Positions 14,362 to 21,596 of a stretch of 64,000 nt of DNA are shown in pieces; positions within the stretch are counted from its first letter, which is position 1; each line of letters starts with the position of its first letter. The notes beneath the pieces are model-generated. The model was not told where the DNA came from, did not search any database, and saw nothing but the letters and a program-made list of their open reading frames with translations. Both the position numbers and the translations under genes were made by a program. This stretch comes from Streptomyces bottropensis ATCC 25435 (GTDB lineage: Bacteria > Actinomycetota > Actinomycetes > Streptomycetales > Streptomycetaceae): the NCBI RefSeq assembly GCF_000383595.1, contig NZ_KB911581.1, positions 3,416,265-3,480,264 of the forward strand, read 5' to 3'.

Positions 14362-15399
14362 TCAGCCTTCCTGGGTGCCGGCGCGGAGAGTCGTCAGACC
14401 GTGTTCGATGAAGACGGGGACCAGGTCGCCGATGCGGTCGAAGCCGCGGCCGACCGTCTGGCCGAGTGTGTACCGGTAGTGGATGCCCTCCAGGATCACG
14501 GCGAGCTTGAACCACGCGAAGGCCGTGTACCAGGACACCGAGGAGACGTCACGGCCCGAACGGGCCGCGTACCGCTCGACGATCTCGGCCGGATCCGGGT
14601 GCCCGGCGGCCGCCGCGGTCGTGGAGACCGGCGAGTCGGGCAGGGCGAGCGGCACGCTGTACATCACCAGCAGGCCCAGGTCGGTGAGCGGATCGCCGAG
14701 CGTGGACATCTCCCAGTCCAGGATGGCCCTGATCCGGTCGTCGCCGCCCAGCAGCACGTTGTCCAGGCGGTAGTCGCCGTGCACGACGGTCGGTGCGGGG
14801 GAGGGGGGCAGCTGGCGTCCCAGGGCCGCGTGCAGTTCGTCGATGCCGGCCAGTTCGCGGTTGCGGGACGCGTCCAACTGCTTGCCCCAGCGCCGCAGTT
14901 GCCGGTCCAGGAAGCCCTCGGGGCGACCGAAGTCGGCGAGGCCCACCTCCGCGGGGTCCACCGCGTGCAGTTCGACGAGGGTGTCGACCAGGCTCAGCAC
15001 GGCGGCCCGGGTGCGCTCCGCGCCCAGCGGCGCCAGCTGCTCGGCGGTGCGGTAGGGGGTGCCCTCGACGAAGTCCATGACGTAGAAGGGCGCGCCGAGC
15101 ACGTCCTCGTCGTCGCAGAACAGCACGGGACGCGGCACCGGTACAGCGGTGGTGTGCAGCGCGCTGATCACGCGGTGCTCGCGCCTCATGTCGTGCGCGG
15201 TCGCCAGCACATGGCCCAGCGGAGGGCGCCGTACGACCCACTTCGTGGTGCCGTCGGTGACCTCGTACGTCAGGTTCGACCGTCCGCCCTCGATCAGCCG
15301 GCCGGTGAGCGGGCCGCCCACGAGTCCGGGCCGCTCGGCGTCGAGCAGGACGCGGAGCCGATCGGGATCGAGACCTGGCGGGTGGTCTGGGTGCATCAT
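14362..15399 (-). CDS. APH-family phosphotransferase (acyl-CoA/hydroxyacid kinase-like)
   Basis: A 345-aa small-molecule kinase fold. Residues 36-60 hold the nucleotide-binding strand region (LIEGGRSNLTYEVTDGTTKWVVRRPP). The catalytic loop is HGDYRLDN (207-214), followed by the metal-binding LDWEMSTLGDPLTDLG (227-242). Despite being labelled aminoglycoside phosphotransferase in many genomes, the context with an acyl-CoA dehydrogenase makes an ACAD10/11-type 4-hydroxyacyl-CoA kinase likelier than antibiotic resistance. It is the first gene of the two-gene operon, and a near-perfect 18-bp palindrome sits 36 nt upstream. ATG 15399 (MMHPDHPPG) is supported by the normal domain start; ATG 15396 is equally possible. 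Confidence 0.85.
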   Translation of the reverse strand: MMHPDHPPGLDPDRLRVLLDAERPGLVGGPLTGRLIEGGRSNLTYEVTDGTTKWVVRRPPLGHVLATAHDMRREHRVISALHTTAVPVPRPVLFCDDEDVLGAPFYVMDFVEGTPYRTAEQLAPLGAERTRAAVLSLVDTLVELHAVDPAEVGLADFGRPEGFLDRQLRRWGKQLDASRNRELAGIDELHAALGRQLPPSPAPTVVHGDYRLDNVLLGGDDRIRAILDWEMSTLGDPLTDLGLLVMYSVPLALPDSPVSTTAAAAGHPDPAEIVERYAARSGRDVSSVSWYTAFAWFKLAVILEGIHYRYTLGQTVGRGFDRIGDLVPVFIEHGLTTLRAGTQEG

Positions 15400-15434
15400 C
15401 GCTCCTACACACGGTGAACGGGACTCGTCTCATG

Positions 15435-15457
15435 ATGCCGACCGGTCGGTATGTCGT
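15435..15457. promoter_or_regulatory. Shared operator copy 2, before the kinase gene
   Basis: Palindrome centred on ACCGGT (15441-15446) with arms extending to 15435 and 15452 with one mismatch. On the minus strand it reads ACGACATACCGACCGGT, identical over 17 nt to the site at 11432-11448. It is the operator of the kinase/acyl-CoA dehydrogenase operon by position. Confidence 0.75.
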
Positions 15458-15585
15458 CCAGTGGGTGACGCGAAAGTGATCGGAGTCTCGACGGGATCCT
15501 GGCGGCTCCCGGCGGGTCCCGACCGCGTTCCGACGACGTCCCGACGGGATCCGGCCGGGCGCGGCCGGATCCCGTGCGGGGGCCG

Positions 15586-16497
15586 TCAGGCGTGGCAGGT
15601 CATCATCTCCCCGCCGTTGACGGTGGCCATGTCCATGAACCCGGCGAACGGGTCGACGCCCTCGCCCTCGGGCTTCCCGTCCAGCTCGGCGTAGGCCCGG
15701 TGCAGGTTCGCCACCAGGCGCTCGCTCTCGGGCAGCTCGGCGTACCGGCCGAGATCCGTGTTCCGCGCCGCCTCCAACGGTGTCAGCCCCGCCGCGTGCG
15801 ACTTCTCGGCGACCTCGGCCACGAACCGCGTGTACCGCTCGGCCCGGTCGAAGGCGGAGGGGTCGGTGACGGGCCCATGCCCCGGTACGACCGTCTCGGC
15901 GCCCAGTTCGCGCAGCAGCGCCAGCGCCCGCAGCGAACCGCTGAGCGAGCCCATCAGGAAGAACGGCGTCCCGCCCTCGAAGACCAGGTCCCCCGCGAAC
16001 AGCACCCGCCGGTGCGGCAGCCAGACGACGGAGTCACCGACCGTGTGCGAGACGCCGGGGTGGATGACCTGGGCCCCGATGTCGCCCACGTGGAGCGTCA
16101 GACGGTCGTCGTACGTGAGGTCCGCGCCCTGGATGTCGACGGCGCCGAAGTCGGTCTGCGGCCACAGCAGATGAAGGTGCTGCCCGCCGGCGAGGGCCTC
16201 GCGGCGGCAGGCCGAGTGCGAGACGAGGGTGGCGGACGGCGTGAAGAAGCCGTTGCCGTAGGTGTGGTCCCCGTGGTGGTGGGTGTTGACCAGGAGACGG
16301 GGCTTCGGGACGCCGGTCGCGTCGAGCGCGGCGGCGAGGGCACGGGTGCGGCGCTCGGTCGCCGCCGTGTCCACGAGCAAAGTGGTGGTCCCGTCACTCA
16401 CGAAACCCGAGTTGTTGAGACACCATCCGCCGTCCGGCTGCACATACGCGTACACGTCGCTCGCGAGCTCGACGGTGTACGGCTCTTCCGCGGTCAT
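15586..16497 (-). CDS. Metallo-beta-lactamase-fold hydrolase
   Basis: A 303-aa MBL hydrolase. It has the zinc motif THHHGDH (72-78), a further ligand region HPGVSHTVGDSVVWLPHRRVLFAGDLVF (metal-bridging Asp) and VVPGHGPVTD (final His). The N-terminus VELASDVYAYVQPDGGWCLNNSGFV resembles alkyl sulfatase-like and flavin/cyclase-like MBL proteins. No signal peptide. The role is a hydrolase of unknown ester, lactone or thioester. It lies upstream (on the minus strand) of the kinase/dehydrogenase operon but about 190 bp apart, so co-transcription is unlikely. A large hairpin separates it from the His-rich gene. Confidence 0.85.
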   Translation of the reverse strand: MTAEEPYTVELASDVYAYVQPDGGWCLNNSGFVSDGTTTLLVDTAATERRTRALAAALDATGVPKPRLLVNTHHHGDHTYGNGFFTPSATLVSHSACRREALAGGQHLHLLWPQTDFGAVDIQGADLTYDDRLTLHVGDIGAQVIHPGVSHTVGDSVVWLPHRRVLFAGDLVFEGGTPFFLMGSLSGSLRALALLRELGAETVVPGHGPVTDPSAFDRAERYTRFVAEVAEKSHAAGLTPLEAARNTDLGRYAELPESERLVANLHRAYAELDGKPEGEGVDPFAGFMDMATVNGGEMMTCHA

Positions 16498-16513
16498 GGT
16501 GACCCCCTTCGTC

Positions 16514-16570
16514 CCCCCGGATCGATCGCCGACTGGTGCTCAGAGCCTGCCAGTCGGCGCGATCCGGGGG
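16514..16570. terminator. Very long hairpin downstream of the His-rich gene
   Basis: Left arm 16514-16536 and right arm 16550-16570 pair along 21 bp, with one 2-nt bulge (AT at 16525-16526) and a 13-nt loop. It lies 72 nt after the His-rich gene stop and 16 nt before the MBL gene start (both minus strand), so it can end the first transcript or act in the leader of the second. Confidence 0.7.
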
Positions 16571-16642
16571 AAAGCGGGGGTGTGGATCCGGCGCGGGCGA
16601 CGGTGCCGGCGTCCGCGCCGGCCGTCGGTACCGTCGGTCCCG

Positions 16643-16939
16643 TCAGTGGTCGTCCCAGTGCCCGGCGTGGGCGGCGTGGCGGTGTCCGTCGTGCACGTAG
16701 TCCACGTGGTCGCCGTGCGGGACCGCCTGGTGTCCGCAGTCCTCACCGTGCTCGTGGGCGTGCCCGTCGTGGGCGGTGTGCCCGCTCGGCTCGCACTCGT
16801 CCCAGTGGCCGGAGTGCTCGCGGTGCAGATGCCCGTCGTGCGCGTAGTCGGTGTGGTCACCGTGCGACACGGCGGTGTGCCCGCAGGTGGGGCTGTGGCC
16901 GTGGTCGTGGACCGGGTGCTCCTGGTGCAGGGTGGTCAT
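16643..16939 (-). CDS. Histidine-rich metal-binding protein with an internal duplication
   Basis: A 98-residue protein of which roughly a quarter is His. Two copies of a module can be aligned: CGHTAVSHGDHTDYAHDGHL near 19-38 and CGHQAVPHGDHVDYVHDGHR near 68-87, each ending in a GHWDE/GHWDD box. The histidines and conserved Cys predict binding of Zn, Ni or Cu in the cytoplasm; similar small proteins in actinobacteria are often mislabelled as zinc transporter permease although this one has no membrane segment. ATG 16939 is preceded by AAGGTGAG. No obvious Zur box was found upstream. Function as a metal buffer or chaperone is inference. Confidence 0.85.
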   Translation of the reverse strand: MTTLHQEHPVHDHGHSPTCGHTAVSHGDHTDYAHDGHLHREHSGHWDECEPSGHTAHDGHAHEHGEDCGHQAVPHGDHVDYVHDGHRHAAHAGHWDDH

Positions 16940-17082
16940 CGCGCTCACCTTCGGTGGGACGGGGGGTGACCTGTCCAGGCTAGGCATACAAGCCCCATTT
17001 ATCCCTTTGGATACTCCATGCACAGGCCAAGGCCTGCCCTGTCCACGGTTCGCCGGATCGCTCCTCCTCGCGGTCCGCGAGG

Positions 17083-17415
17083 TCAGAACACCAGGGCCGC
17101 GCCGCACGCCGCCAGGGCGATCACGCACAGGACGGCCGTCGTGGCGACCCGGAGCGGGAGGGCCGGCGGGCGGGAGGCCGCCAGGGTGTGGATACGGCGA
17201 TGGGCGAGCGCCAGGAAACCCAGCCACAGCACCGCGCACAGGGCCGCGGCCAGCACGCCGGGCGTGGACGGGCCGCCGTGCAGAGCGGACTTCGCCGCGA
17301 GTACGGCGGCCACGGCACCCGCGAGGGTCGTACGCCGCCAGGCGAGCCGGGTGCGCTCGGGCTGGAGGCCGGGGTCGCGATCGGCGGGCTCCGTCGCGGC
17401 GTACGACGGGCTCAC
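17083..17415 (-). CDS. DUF202 membrane protein, second of a pair
   Basis: A 110-aa inner-membrane protein of unknown function with three predicted helices (TTLAGAVAAVLAAKSAL, GVLAAALCAVLWLGFLAL, LRVATTAVLCVIALAACGAALVF). The N-terminal RDPGLQPERTRLAWRRTTLAG matches the DUF202 signature ERTxLAWxRT. The GTG start overlaps the stop of the upstream DUF202 gene (GTGA), so the two are translationally coupled and likely form a hetero-oligomer. The family is related to YidH and the membrane part of VTC-like proteins. No substrate evidence. Confidence 0.87.
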   Translation of the reverse strand: MSPSYAATEPADRDPGLQPERTRLAWRRTTLAGAVAAVLAAKSALHGGPSTPGVLAAALCAVLWLGFLALAHRRIHTLAASRPPALPLRVATTAVLCVIALAACGAALVF

Positions 17416-17804
17416 CCCTCCCACCGGAACAGGACCACGGCGACCATGGCGACCGCCACCACGGCGACGAGGATGCCGAGCACCGCCGGGAAGCGGGACA
17501 CCGGCAGGTCCTCCCCGCGCCGCATCGCCCGCTCGCAGCGCACCCAGTGGTTGACCGCCCGCAACGCGCACAGCACCCCGGCGCCCAGCAGGACCAGCGC
17601 GAGCCCGACGCGCCAGCCCCAGCGCAGGTCCGGCAGGAACTGGTCCACCGCGAAACCGCCGCCGATCAGGGCGAGCGAGGTGCGCAGCCAAGCGAGAAAC
17701 GTCCGCTCGTTGGCAAGGGAGAACCGGTAGTCCGGGGTACGGCCTTCCTCCCGGATCTCCTCGGGGGCGAACCAGAGGCGGACGTTCCGTGCAAATTCGA
17801 TCAC
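17412..17804 (-). CDS. YidH-type DUF202 membrane protein
   Basis: A 130-aa membrane protein. The conserved block SLANERTFLAWLRTSLALIGGGFAVDQF (about 29-56) spans the first helix; helices two and three are VGLALVLLGAGVLCAL and AVLGILVAVVAVAMVAVVLF. The amphipathic N-terminus (MIEFARNVRLWFAPEEIREEGRTPDYRFS) is typical. It ends by overlapping the start of a second, shorter DUF202 protein; tandem DUF202 pairs are common in actinobacteria. ATG 17804 sits 10 nt past the Nudix gene stop on the same strand, so the Nudix gene may be co-transcribed. Biochemical role is unknown. Confidence 0.9.
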   Translation of the reverse strand: MIEFARNVRLWFAPEEIREEGRTPDYRFSLANERTFLAWLRTSLALIGGGFAVDQFLPDLRWGWRVGLALVLLGAGVLCALRAVNHWVRCERAMRRGEDLPVSRFPAVLGILVAVVAVAMVAVVLFRWEG

Positions 17805-17814
17805 GTGTAGGACA

Positions 17815-18357
17815 TTACCGGTCGACTTCCGGGCCCAGACCGGCCTCCCGGCCTCCCCTCGCCCTCAGCCGCTCGTACGCCGCCACCCCGTCCGGCACCC
17901 ACTCCCACTCGCCCAGCCGCCGCTCCACCTCGGCCTCCGTCAGGAACCCGTGCCAGGCGACCTCCTCCGCCTGCGGGTCCACCGGCAGCTCGCAGCGGAC
18001 CTCGTACACCGCCGACCACCAGGTACGCCCGGCCCCGTCGTCGTAGAGGAACCTGAACAGCGGCGCGGGCCGGGGCAGGCCGGAGACTCCCAGCTCCTCC
18101 TCGGCCTCGCGCAGGGCCGCGTCGTCGTAGGATTCGCCCGCCCCGACGACGCCGCCCACGAACATGTCGTACAGCGAAGGGAAGATCAGCTTCGTGTCCG
18201 TCCGGCGATGCACGAACACCCGCCCGCCCCCGTCTCTGACCAGCACGAACACGGCCCGATGCCGCAACCCCCGGGCATACGCCTCCCCCCGCGGAACCTG
18301 CCCGATGACGCGGTCGCCCTCATCCACGATGTCAAGAATCTCGTCGGCGGCACTCAT
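17815..18357 (-). CDS. Nudix hydrolase
   Basis: A 180-aa pyrophosphohydrolase. The Nudix box is complete: GGVVGAGESYDDAALREAEEELG, with G, E, R-E and EE in canonical spacing. The N-terminus DEILDIVDEGDRVIGQVPRGEAYARGLRHRAVFVLV is that of the IPP-isomerase-like/YfcD group of Nudix enzymes. The C-terminus EVAWHGFLTEAEVERRLGEWEWVPDGVAAYERL is also typical. Substrate within the family (NDP sugars, nucleotides, isoprenoid diphosphates) cannot be assigned. ATG 18357 has GAGG only 3 nt away; an in-frame GTG five codons upstream is an alternative. It lies directly upstream of the DUF202 pair. Confidence 0.88.
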   Translation of the reverse strand: MSAADEILDIVDEGDRVIGQVPRGEAYARGLRHRAVFVLVRDGGGRVFVHRRTDTKLIFPSLYDMFVGGVVGAGESYDDAALREAEEELGVSGLPRPAPLFRFLYDDGAGRTWWSAVYEVRCELPVDPQAEEVAWHGFLTEAEVERRLGEWEWVPDGVAAYERLRARGGREAGLGPEVDR

Positions 18358-18406
18358 GACCTCATTGTGAACGCCGCCGCACCGACCACGGGCCACCGCC
18401 CGACAC

Positions 18407-18610
18407 CACGGGCCGAGCCCGGCGCTTGCGAGGGCGCGGAAAACAGTGCTCCCAGCACCGCCACGGGCCGAGCCCGGCGCTTTTTCAGGGGCGCGGGGAA
18501 CTGCGCGAACAACCCCCACCCACCTGCACCCGCCACTCAACCCGCACCCCGACCCATGAGGGCGCCCACCCGCACCCGCCACTCAACCCGCACCCCGACC
18601 CATGAGGCGC
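18407..18610. repeat. Cluster of short intergenic repeats
   Basis: CACGGGCCGAGCCCGGCGCTT starts at 18407 and again at 18462. Next comes GGGGCGCGGGGAACTGCGCG (about 18489-18508), a common Streptomyces intergenic element with a related copy at about 45250. Then a 46-bp unit (GCACCCGCCACTCAACCCGC...) is repeated in tandem from 18526 and 18572, with a degenerate third start near 18618. No gene is present between the Nudix start and the end of the transporter gene. Confidence 0.8.
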
Positions 18611-18627
18611 CCACCCGCACCCCCGAC

Positions 18628-19530
18628 CTACGAGGCACCCGCCCCCGCCCGCACCCCACCCTCCCGTCCCCCGGCGGAGCCGCACGGCATCGCCGGATGC
18701 ATTCCGAGAAGCACCACCCCCCCCCCCCCCCCCACCAACCCCGCCGCCTCCCACGCGAGGGCGCCCGCGTCCATCCGCAGCCGGTCCCCCAGGAACCCCA
18801 CCCCGCACGCGATCCCCGCCAGCGGCTGCGCGGCGGTCAGCGCGGGCAGCGACATCCGCAGCGGCCCCGTCTCGAACGCGCTCTGCACGAGGAGGAGCCC
18901 GGTCACCCCGAGCAGAGCGACCCCGTACGGCTGCCACGAGGTGAGCAGCCCGCCCCAGCCGCCCTCGCCGAACAGCTGCCCGCTGACCCGGGTGAGCGCG
19001 TCCTGGACGCCGTACAGCAGCCCGGCGGCGACCGCCAGGAGGACCGGCGCGGCACTCAGCCGGGACCGCTTCGCGTAGGCCGTCAGCAGCAGCGCGAGCC
19101 CGACCATGACGCCGATGATCAGCCACTGCCGGAAGGGGCCGCCGACCGCCGCCCCGCCCTCCGGCCGCCCGGCGACGATGAACGCGGTGACCCCGCCCGC
19201 GAGCAGCACCAGCCCCGCCCAGCCCTGGCGGCCCAGCGGCTGACGGGTCTGCCGACGGGAGAGGCCGAGCGCGAAGAGGAGGTTGGTCGCGAGGAGCGGT
19301 TCCACGAGGGTGACCTCGCCCCGGCCGAGCGCGACCGCGCCCAGTGCCATCCCGCACACCATCAGCCCGATGCCGCCGAGCCAGCGTGGCACCCGGATGA
19401 GGTCGAGCAGCAGCCGGGGTGAGAGGAAGTCGCCCAGCGGGGCGTGCGAGGCGGCCTGCTGCTGGAGGACGAAGCCGAAGCCCAGACAGCAGGCGGCGCC
19501 CAGGGCGAGAAGAAGAACAAGAACCGACAC
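18628..19530 (-). CDS. DMT/EamA-like multi-helix membrane transporter
   Basis: A 300-aa integral membrane protein with about nine to ten hydrophobic helices in two EamA-like halves. It begins VSVLVLLLALGAACCLGFGFVLQQQAA and includes RGEVTLVEPLLATNLLFALGLSRRQTRQPL, a conserved loop after helix 4 of such transporters. Probable drug/metabolite exporter; substrate unknown. GTG 19530 follows CGAGGTACTCC. The 3' part contains a 17-nt G run (coding strand) that encodes the end of the last helix as GLVGGGGGVVLLG; any slippage there shifts the last 36 or so codons. The final residues after the run (CGSAGGREGGVRAGAGAS) are low complexity and overlap the intergenic repeat zone, so the true C-terminus is uncertain. 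Confidence 0.82.
   Translation of the reverse strand: MSVLVLLLALGAACCLGFGFVLQQQAASHAPLGDFLSPRLLLDLIRVPRWLGGIGLMVCGMALGAVALGRGEVTLVEPLLATNLLFALGLSRRQTRQPLGRQGWAGLVLLAGGVTAFIVAGRPEGGAAVGGPFRQWLIIGVMVGLALLLTAYAKRSRLSAAPVLLAVAAGLLYGVQDALTRVSGQLFGEGGWGGLLTSWQPYGVALLGVTGLLLVQSAFETGPLRMSLPALTAAQPLAGIACGVGFLGDRLRMDAGALAWEAAGLVGGGGGVVLLGMHPAMPCGSAGGREGGVRAGAGAS
18717..18733. repeat. Homopolymer of 17 C (17 G in the coding strand)
   Basis: Uninterrupted C17 inside the 3' end of the membrane transporter gene. It is the longest homopolymer I noticed in the window. As written the reading frame is preserved. Its length may be an assembly artefact or vary between cells. Confidence 0.95.
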
Positions 19531-19713
19531 GCGGAGTACCTCGGGTCGTCGGACGGGCCACGACGAGTACCCCCGGGGGCATCCGCCAGGCATCCCGGAC
19601 GGAGGGTGATTTGTACCCCGACGGGCGGCCCGATACGTATTCGACCGACTGTAGTCGCCCCCGCCGGAACCTGTCCGTGGGAGGAGACACACCTCGGCAG
19701 TTGACTAGGTCAC

Positions 19714-19757
19714 TCCTTCTGCCGAAGGATCTGTGCCAAAGCTGCTGACCGGCCGGT
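19714..19757. promoter_or_regulatory. Two palindromes upstream of the FAD dehydrogenase gene
   Basis: TCCTTC-TGCC-GAAGGA (19714-19729) is a perfect 6-bp-arm inverted repeat, and ACCGGCCGGT (19748-19757) is a perfect 10-bp palindrome flanked by TG and AA. Both lie 90-135 nt before the gene. The second resembles the ACCGACCGGT core of the operators at 11432 and 15441. A TTGACT hexamer at 19700-19705 may be a -35 element. Confidence 0.45.
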
Positions 19758-19847
19758 AACAAGGCCCTGGGGCCGTGTCTGACCCGCTTCGGCCTGCCCT
19801 CCTTCGCTCGACCCTCCGCCCGACCGTTCCCGAGAGGACGTCCTCGA

Positions 19848-21503
19848 ATGTCGTACGACGCAGATGTGATCGTGATCGGGGCAGGCCTCGCGGGGCTCGC
19901 GGCGACCGCGGAGCTCGTCGACGCGGGCCGCAAGGTGATCCTCCTCGACCAGGAGCCGGAGCAGTCGATCGGCGGCCAGGCCCACTGGTCCTTCGGCGGA
20001 CTCTTCTTCGTCGACTCGCCCGAGCAGCGCCGCCTGCGTATCAAGGACAGTCACGCGCTCGCCCTCCAGGACTGGATGGGCACGGCCGCCTTCGACCGCG
20101 AGGAGGACCACTGGCCGCGCAAGTGGGCCGAGGCGTACGTCGACTTCGCGGCCGGCGAGAAGCGGTCCTGGCTGCACCGCCAGGGCGTCCGGTTCTTCCC
20201 GGTGGTCGGCTGGGCCGAGCGCGGCGGCTACGACGCCAACGGCCACGGCAACTCCGTCCCCCGCTTCCACATCACCTGGGGCACCGGCCCCGGCCTCGTG
20301 GAGCCCTTCGAGCGCCGGGTGCGCGAGGGTGTGGCCCGGGGGCTCGTGCAGTTGAAGTTCCGGCACCGGGTGACCGGCCTCGCGCGCAGCGCGGGCGCCG
20401 TCGACACCGTCACCGGCGAGATCCTGGAGCCGTCGACCATCGAGCGGGGCCGGCCCAGCACCCGCAACGTCACCGGCGCCTTCGAACTGAAGGCCCAGGC
20501 GGTGATCGTCACCTCCGGCGGCATCGGCGGCAACCACGACCTCGTCCGCGCCAACTGGCCCGAGCGCCTCGGCAAGGCCCCGGAGAAGATGATCTCCGGC
20601 GTGCCGGCGCACGTCGACGGCCGGATGCTCGGCATCGCCGAGGAGGCGGGCGCCCATCTCATCAACCGCGACCGGATGTGGCACTACACCGAGGGCATCC
20701 AGAACTGGAACCCCATCTGGGAGAACCACGGCATCCGCGTCCTTCCCGGCCCGTCCTCGCTCTGGCTGGACGCCCGCGGCAAGCGGCTCCCGGTCCCGCT
20801 GTTCCCCGGCTTCGACACCCTGGGCACGCTGGAGCACATCATGAGGACCGGGTACGACTACACCTGGTTCGTGCTCGACCAGAAGATCATCGGCAAGGAG
20901 TTCGCCCTCTCCGGCTCCGAGCAGAACCCCGACCTGACCGGCAAGTCCGTCAAGGACGTCTTCATCCGGGCCCGCGCGGACGTGCCCGCGCCGGTCAAGG
21001 CCTTCATGGACAAGGGTGTCGACTTCGTCGTCGAGAAGGACCTCGGCTCCCTCGTCCGCGGCATGAACGCGCTCACGAAGGAACCGCTGATCGACGAGGC
21101 CGAACTGCGCCACGAGATCGTCTCCCGGGACCGGGAGGTCGCCAACCCCTTCACCAAGGACCTCCAGGTGATGGCGATCCGGGGGGCCCGGAACTACCTC
21201 GGCGACAAGCTCATCCGCACCGCCACCCCGCACCGCATCCTCGACCCCAAGGCGGGTCCGCTGATCGCCGTCCGGCTGAACATCCTGACCCGCAAGACCC
21301 TCGGCGGCCTGGAGACCGACCTCTCCTCCCGCGTCCTCACCGAGGGCGGCGACCCGCTGGCGGGCGTGTACGCGGCGGGCGAGGCCGCGGGCTTCGGCGG
21401 CGGCGGTGTGCACGGTTACCGCTCCCTGGAGGGCACGTTCCTCGGCGGCTGCCTGTTCTCCGGCCGCACGGCGGGCCGGGCGGCGGCGAAGGCGACGGGC
21501 TGA
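19848..21503 (+). CDS. FAD-binding dehydrogenase (KstD / fumarate reductase flavoprotein-like)
   Basis: A 551-aa flavoprotein with N-terminal FAD motif VIVIGAGLAGLAATAELVDAG (dinucleotide fold) and LLDQEPEQSIGGQAHWSFGG, the substrate-domain region FHITWGTGPGLVEPF, and the C-terminal flavin-binding AGVYAAGEAAGFGGGGVHGYRSLEGTFLGGCLFSGRTAG. This is the family called FAD-binding dehydrogenase, related to 3-ketosteroid delta-1-dehydrogenase and the fumarate reductase flavoprotein. Lack of a covalent-haem or signal domain suggests a soluble cytoplasmic dehydrogenase. Substrate unknown, possibly a steroid-like or polycyclic ketone. ATG 19848 follows GAGAGGACGTCCTCGA. Confidence 0.87.
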   Translation: MSYDADVIVIGAGLAGLAATAELVDAGRKVILLDQEPEQSIGGQAHWSFGGLFFVDSPEQRRLRIKDSHALALQDWMGTAAFDREEDHWPRKWAEAYVDFAAGEKRSWLHRQGVRFFPVVGWAERGGYDANGHGNSVPRFHITWGTGPGLVEPFERRVREGVARGLVQLKFRHRVTGLARSAGAVDTVTGEILEPSTIERGRPSTRNVTGAFELKAQAVIVTSGGIGGNHDLVRANWPERLGKAPEKMISGVPAHVDGRMLGIAEEAGAHLINRDRMWHYTEGIQNWNPIWENHGIRVLPGPSSLWLDARGKRLPVPLFPGFDTLGTLEHIMRTGYDYTWFVLDQKIIGKEFALSGSEQNPDLTGKSVKDVFIRARADVPAPVKAFMDKGVDFVVEKDLGSLVRGMNALTKEPLIDEAELRHEIVSRDREVANPFTKDLQVMAIRGARNYLGDKLIRTATPHRILDPKAGPLIAVRLNILTRKTLGGLETDLSSRVLTEGGDPLAGVYAAGEAAGFGGGGVHGYRSLEGTFLGGCLFSGRTAGRAAAKATG

Positions 21504-21596
21504 GCCGAAGAGGCCGGCCCCGCCGAGCCTTACGGAATCCTGACGAATCTCCGCCGTCGCTGGCCCGACGGGGGCGGCGGATGTTCGAATCATCAC

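Noticed and set aside
14362..15399. Aminoglycoside resistance phosphotransferase
   Set aside because: Operon with an acyl-CoA dehydrogenase and the ACAD10/11-like sequence around the catalytic loop point to acyl metabolism.
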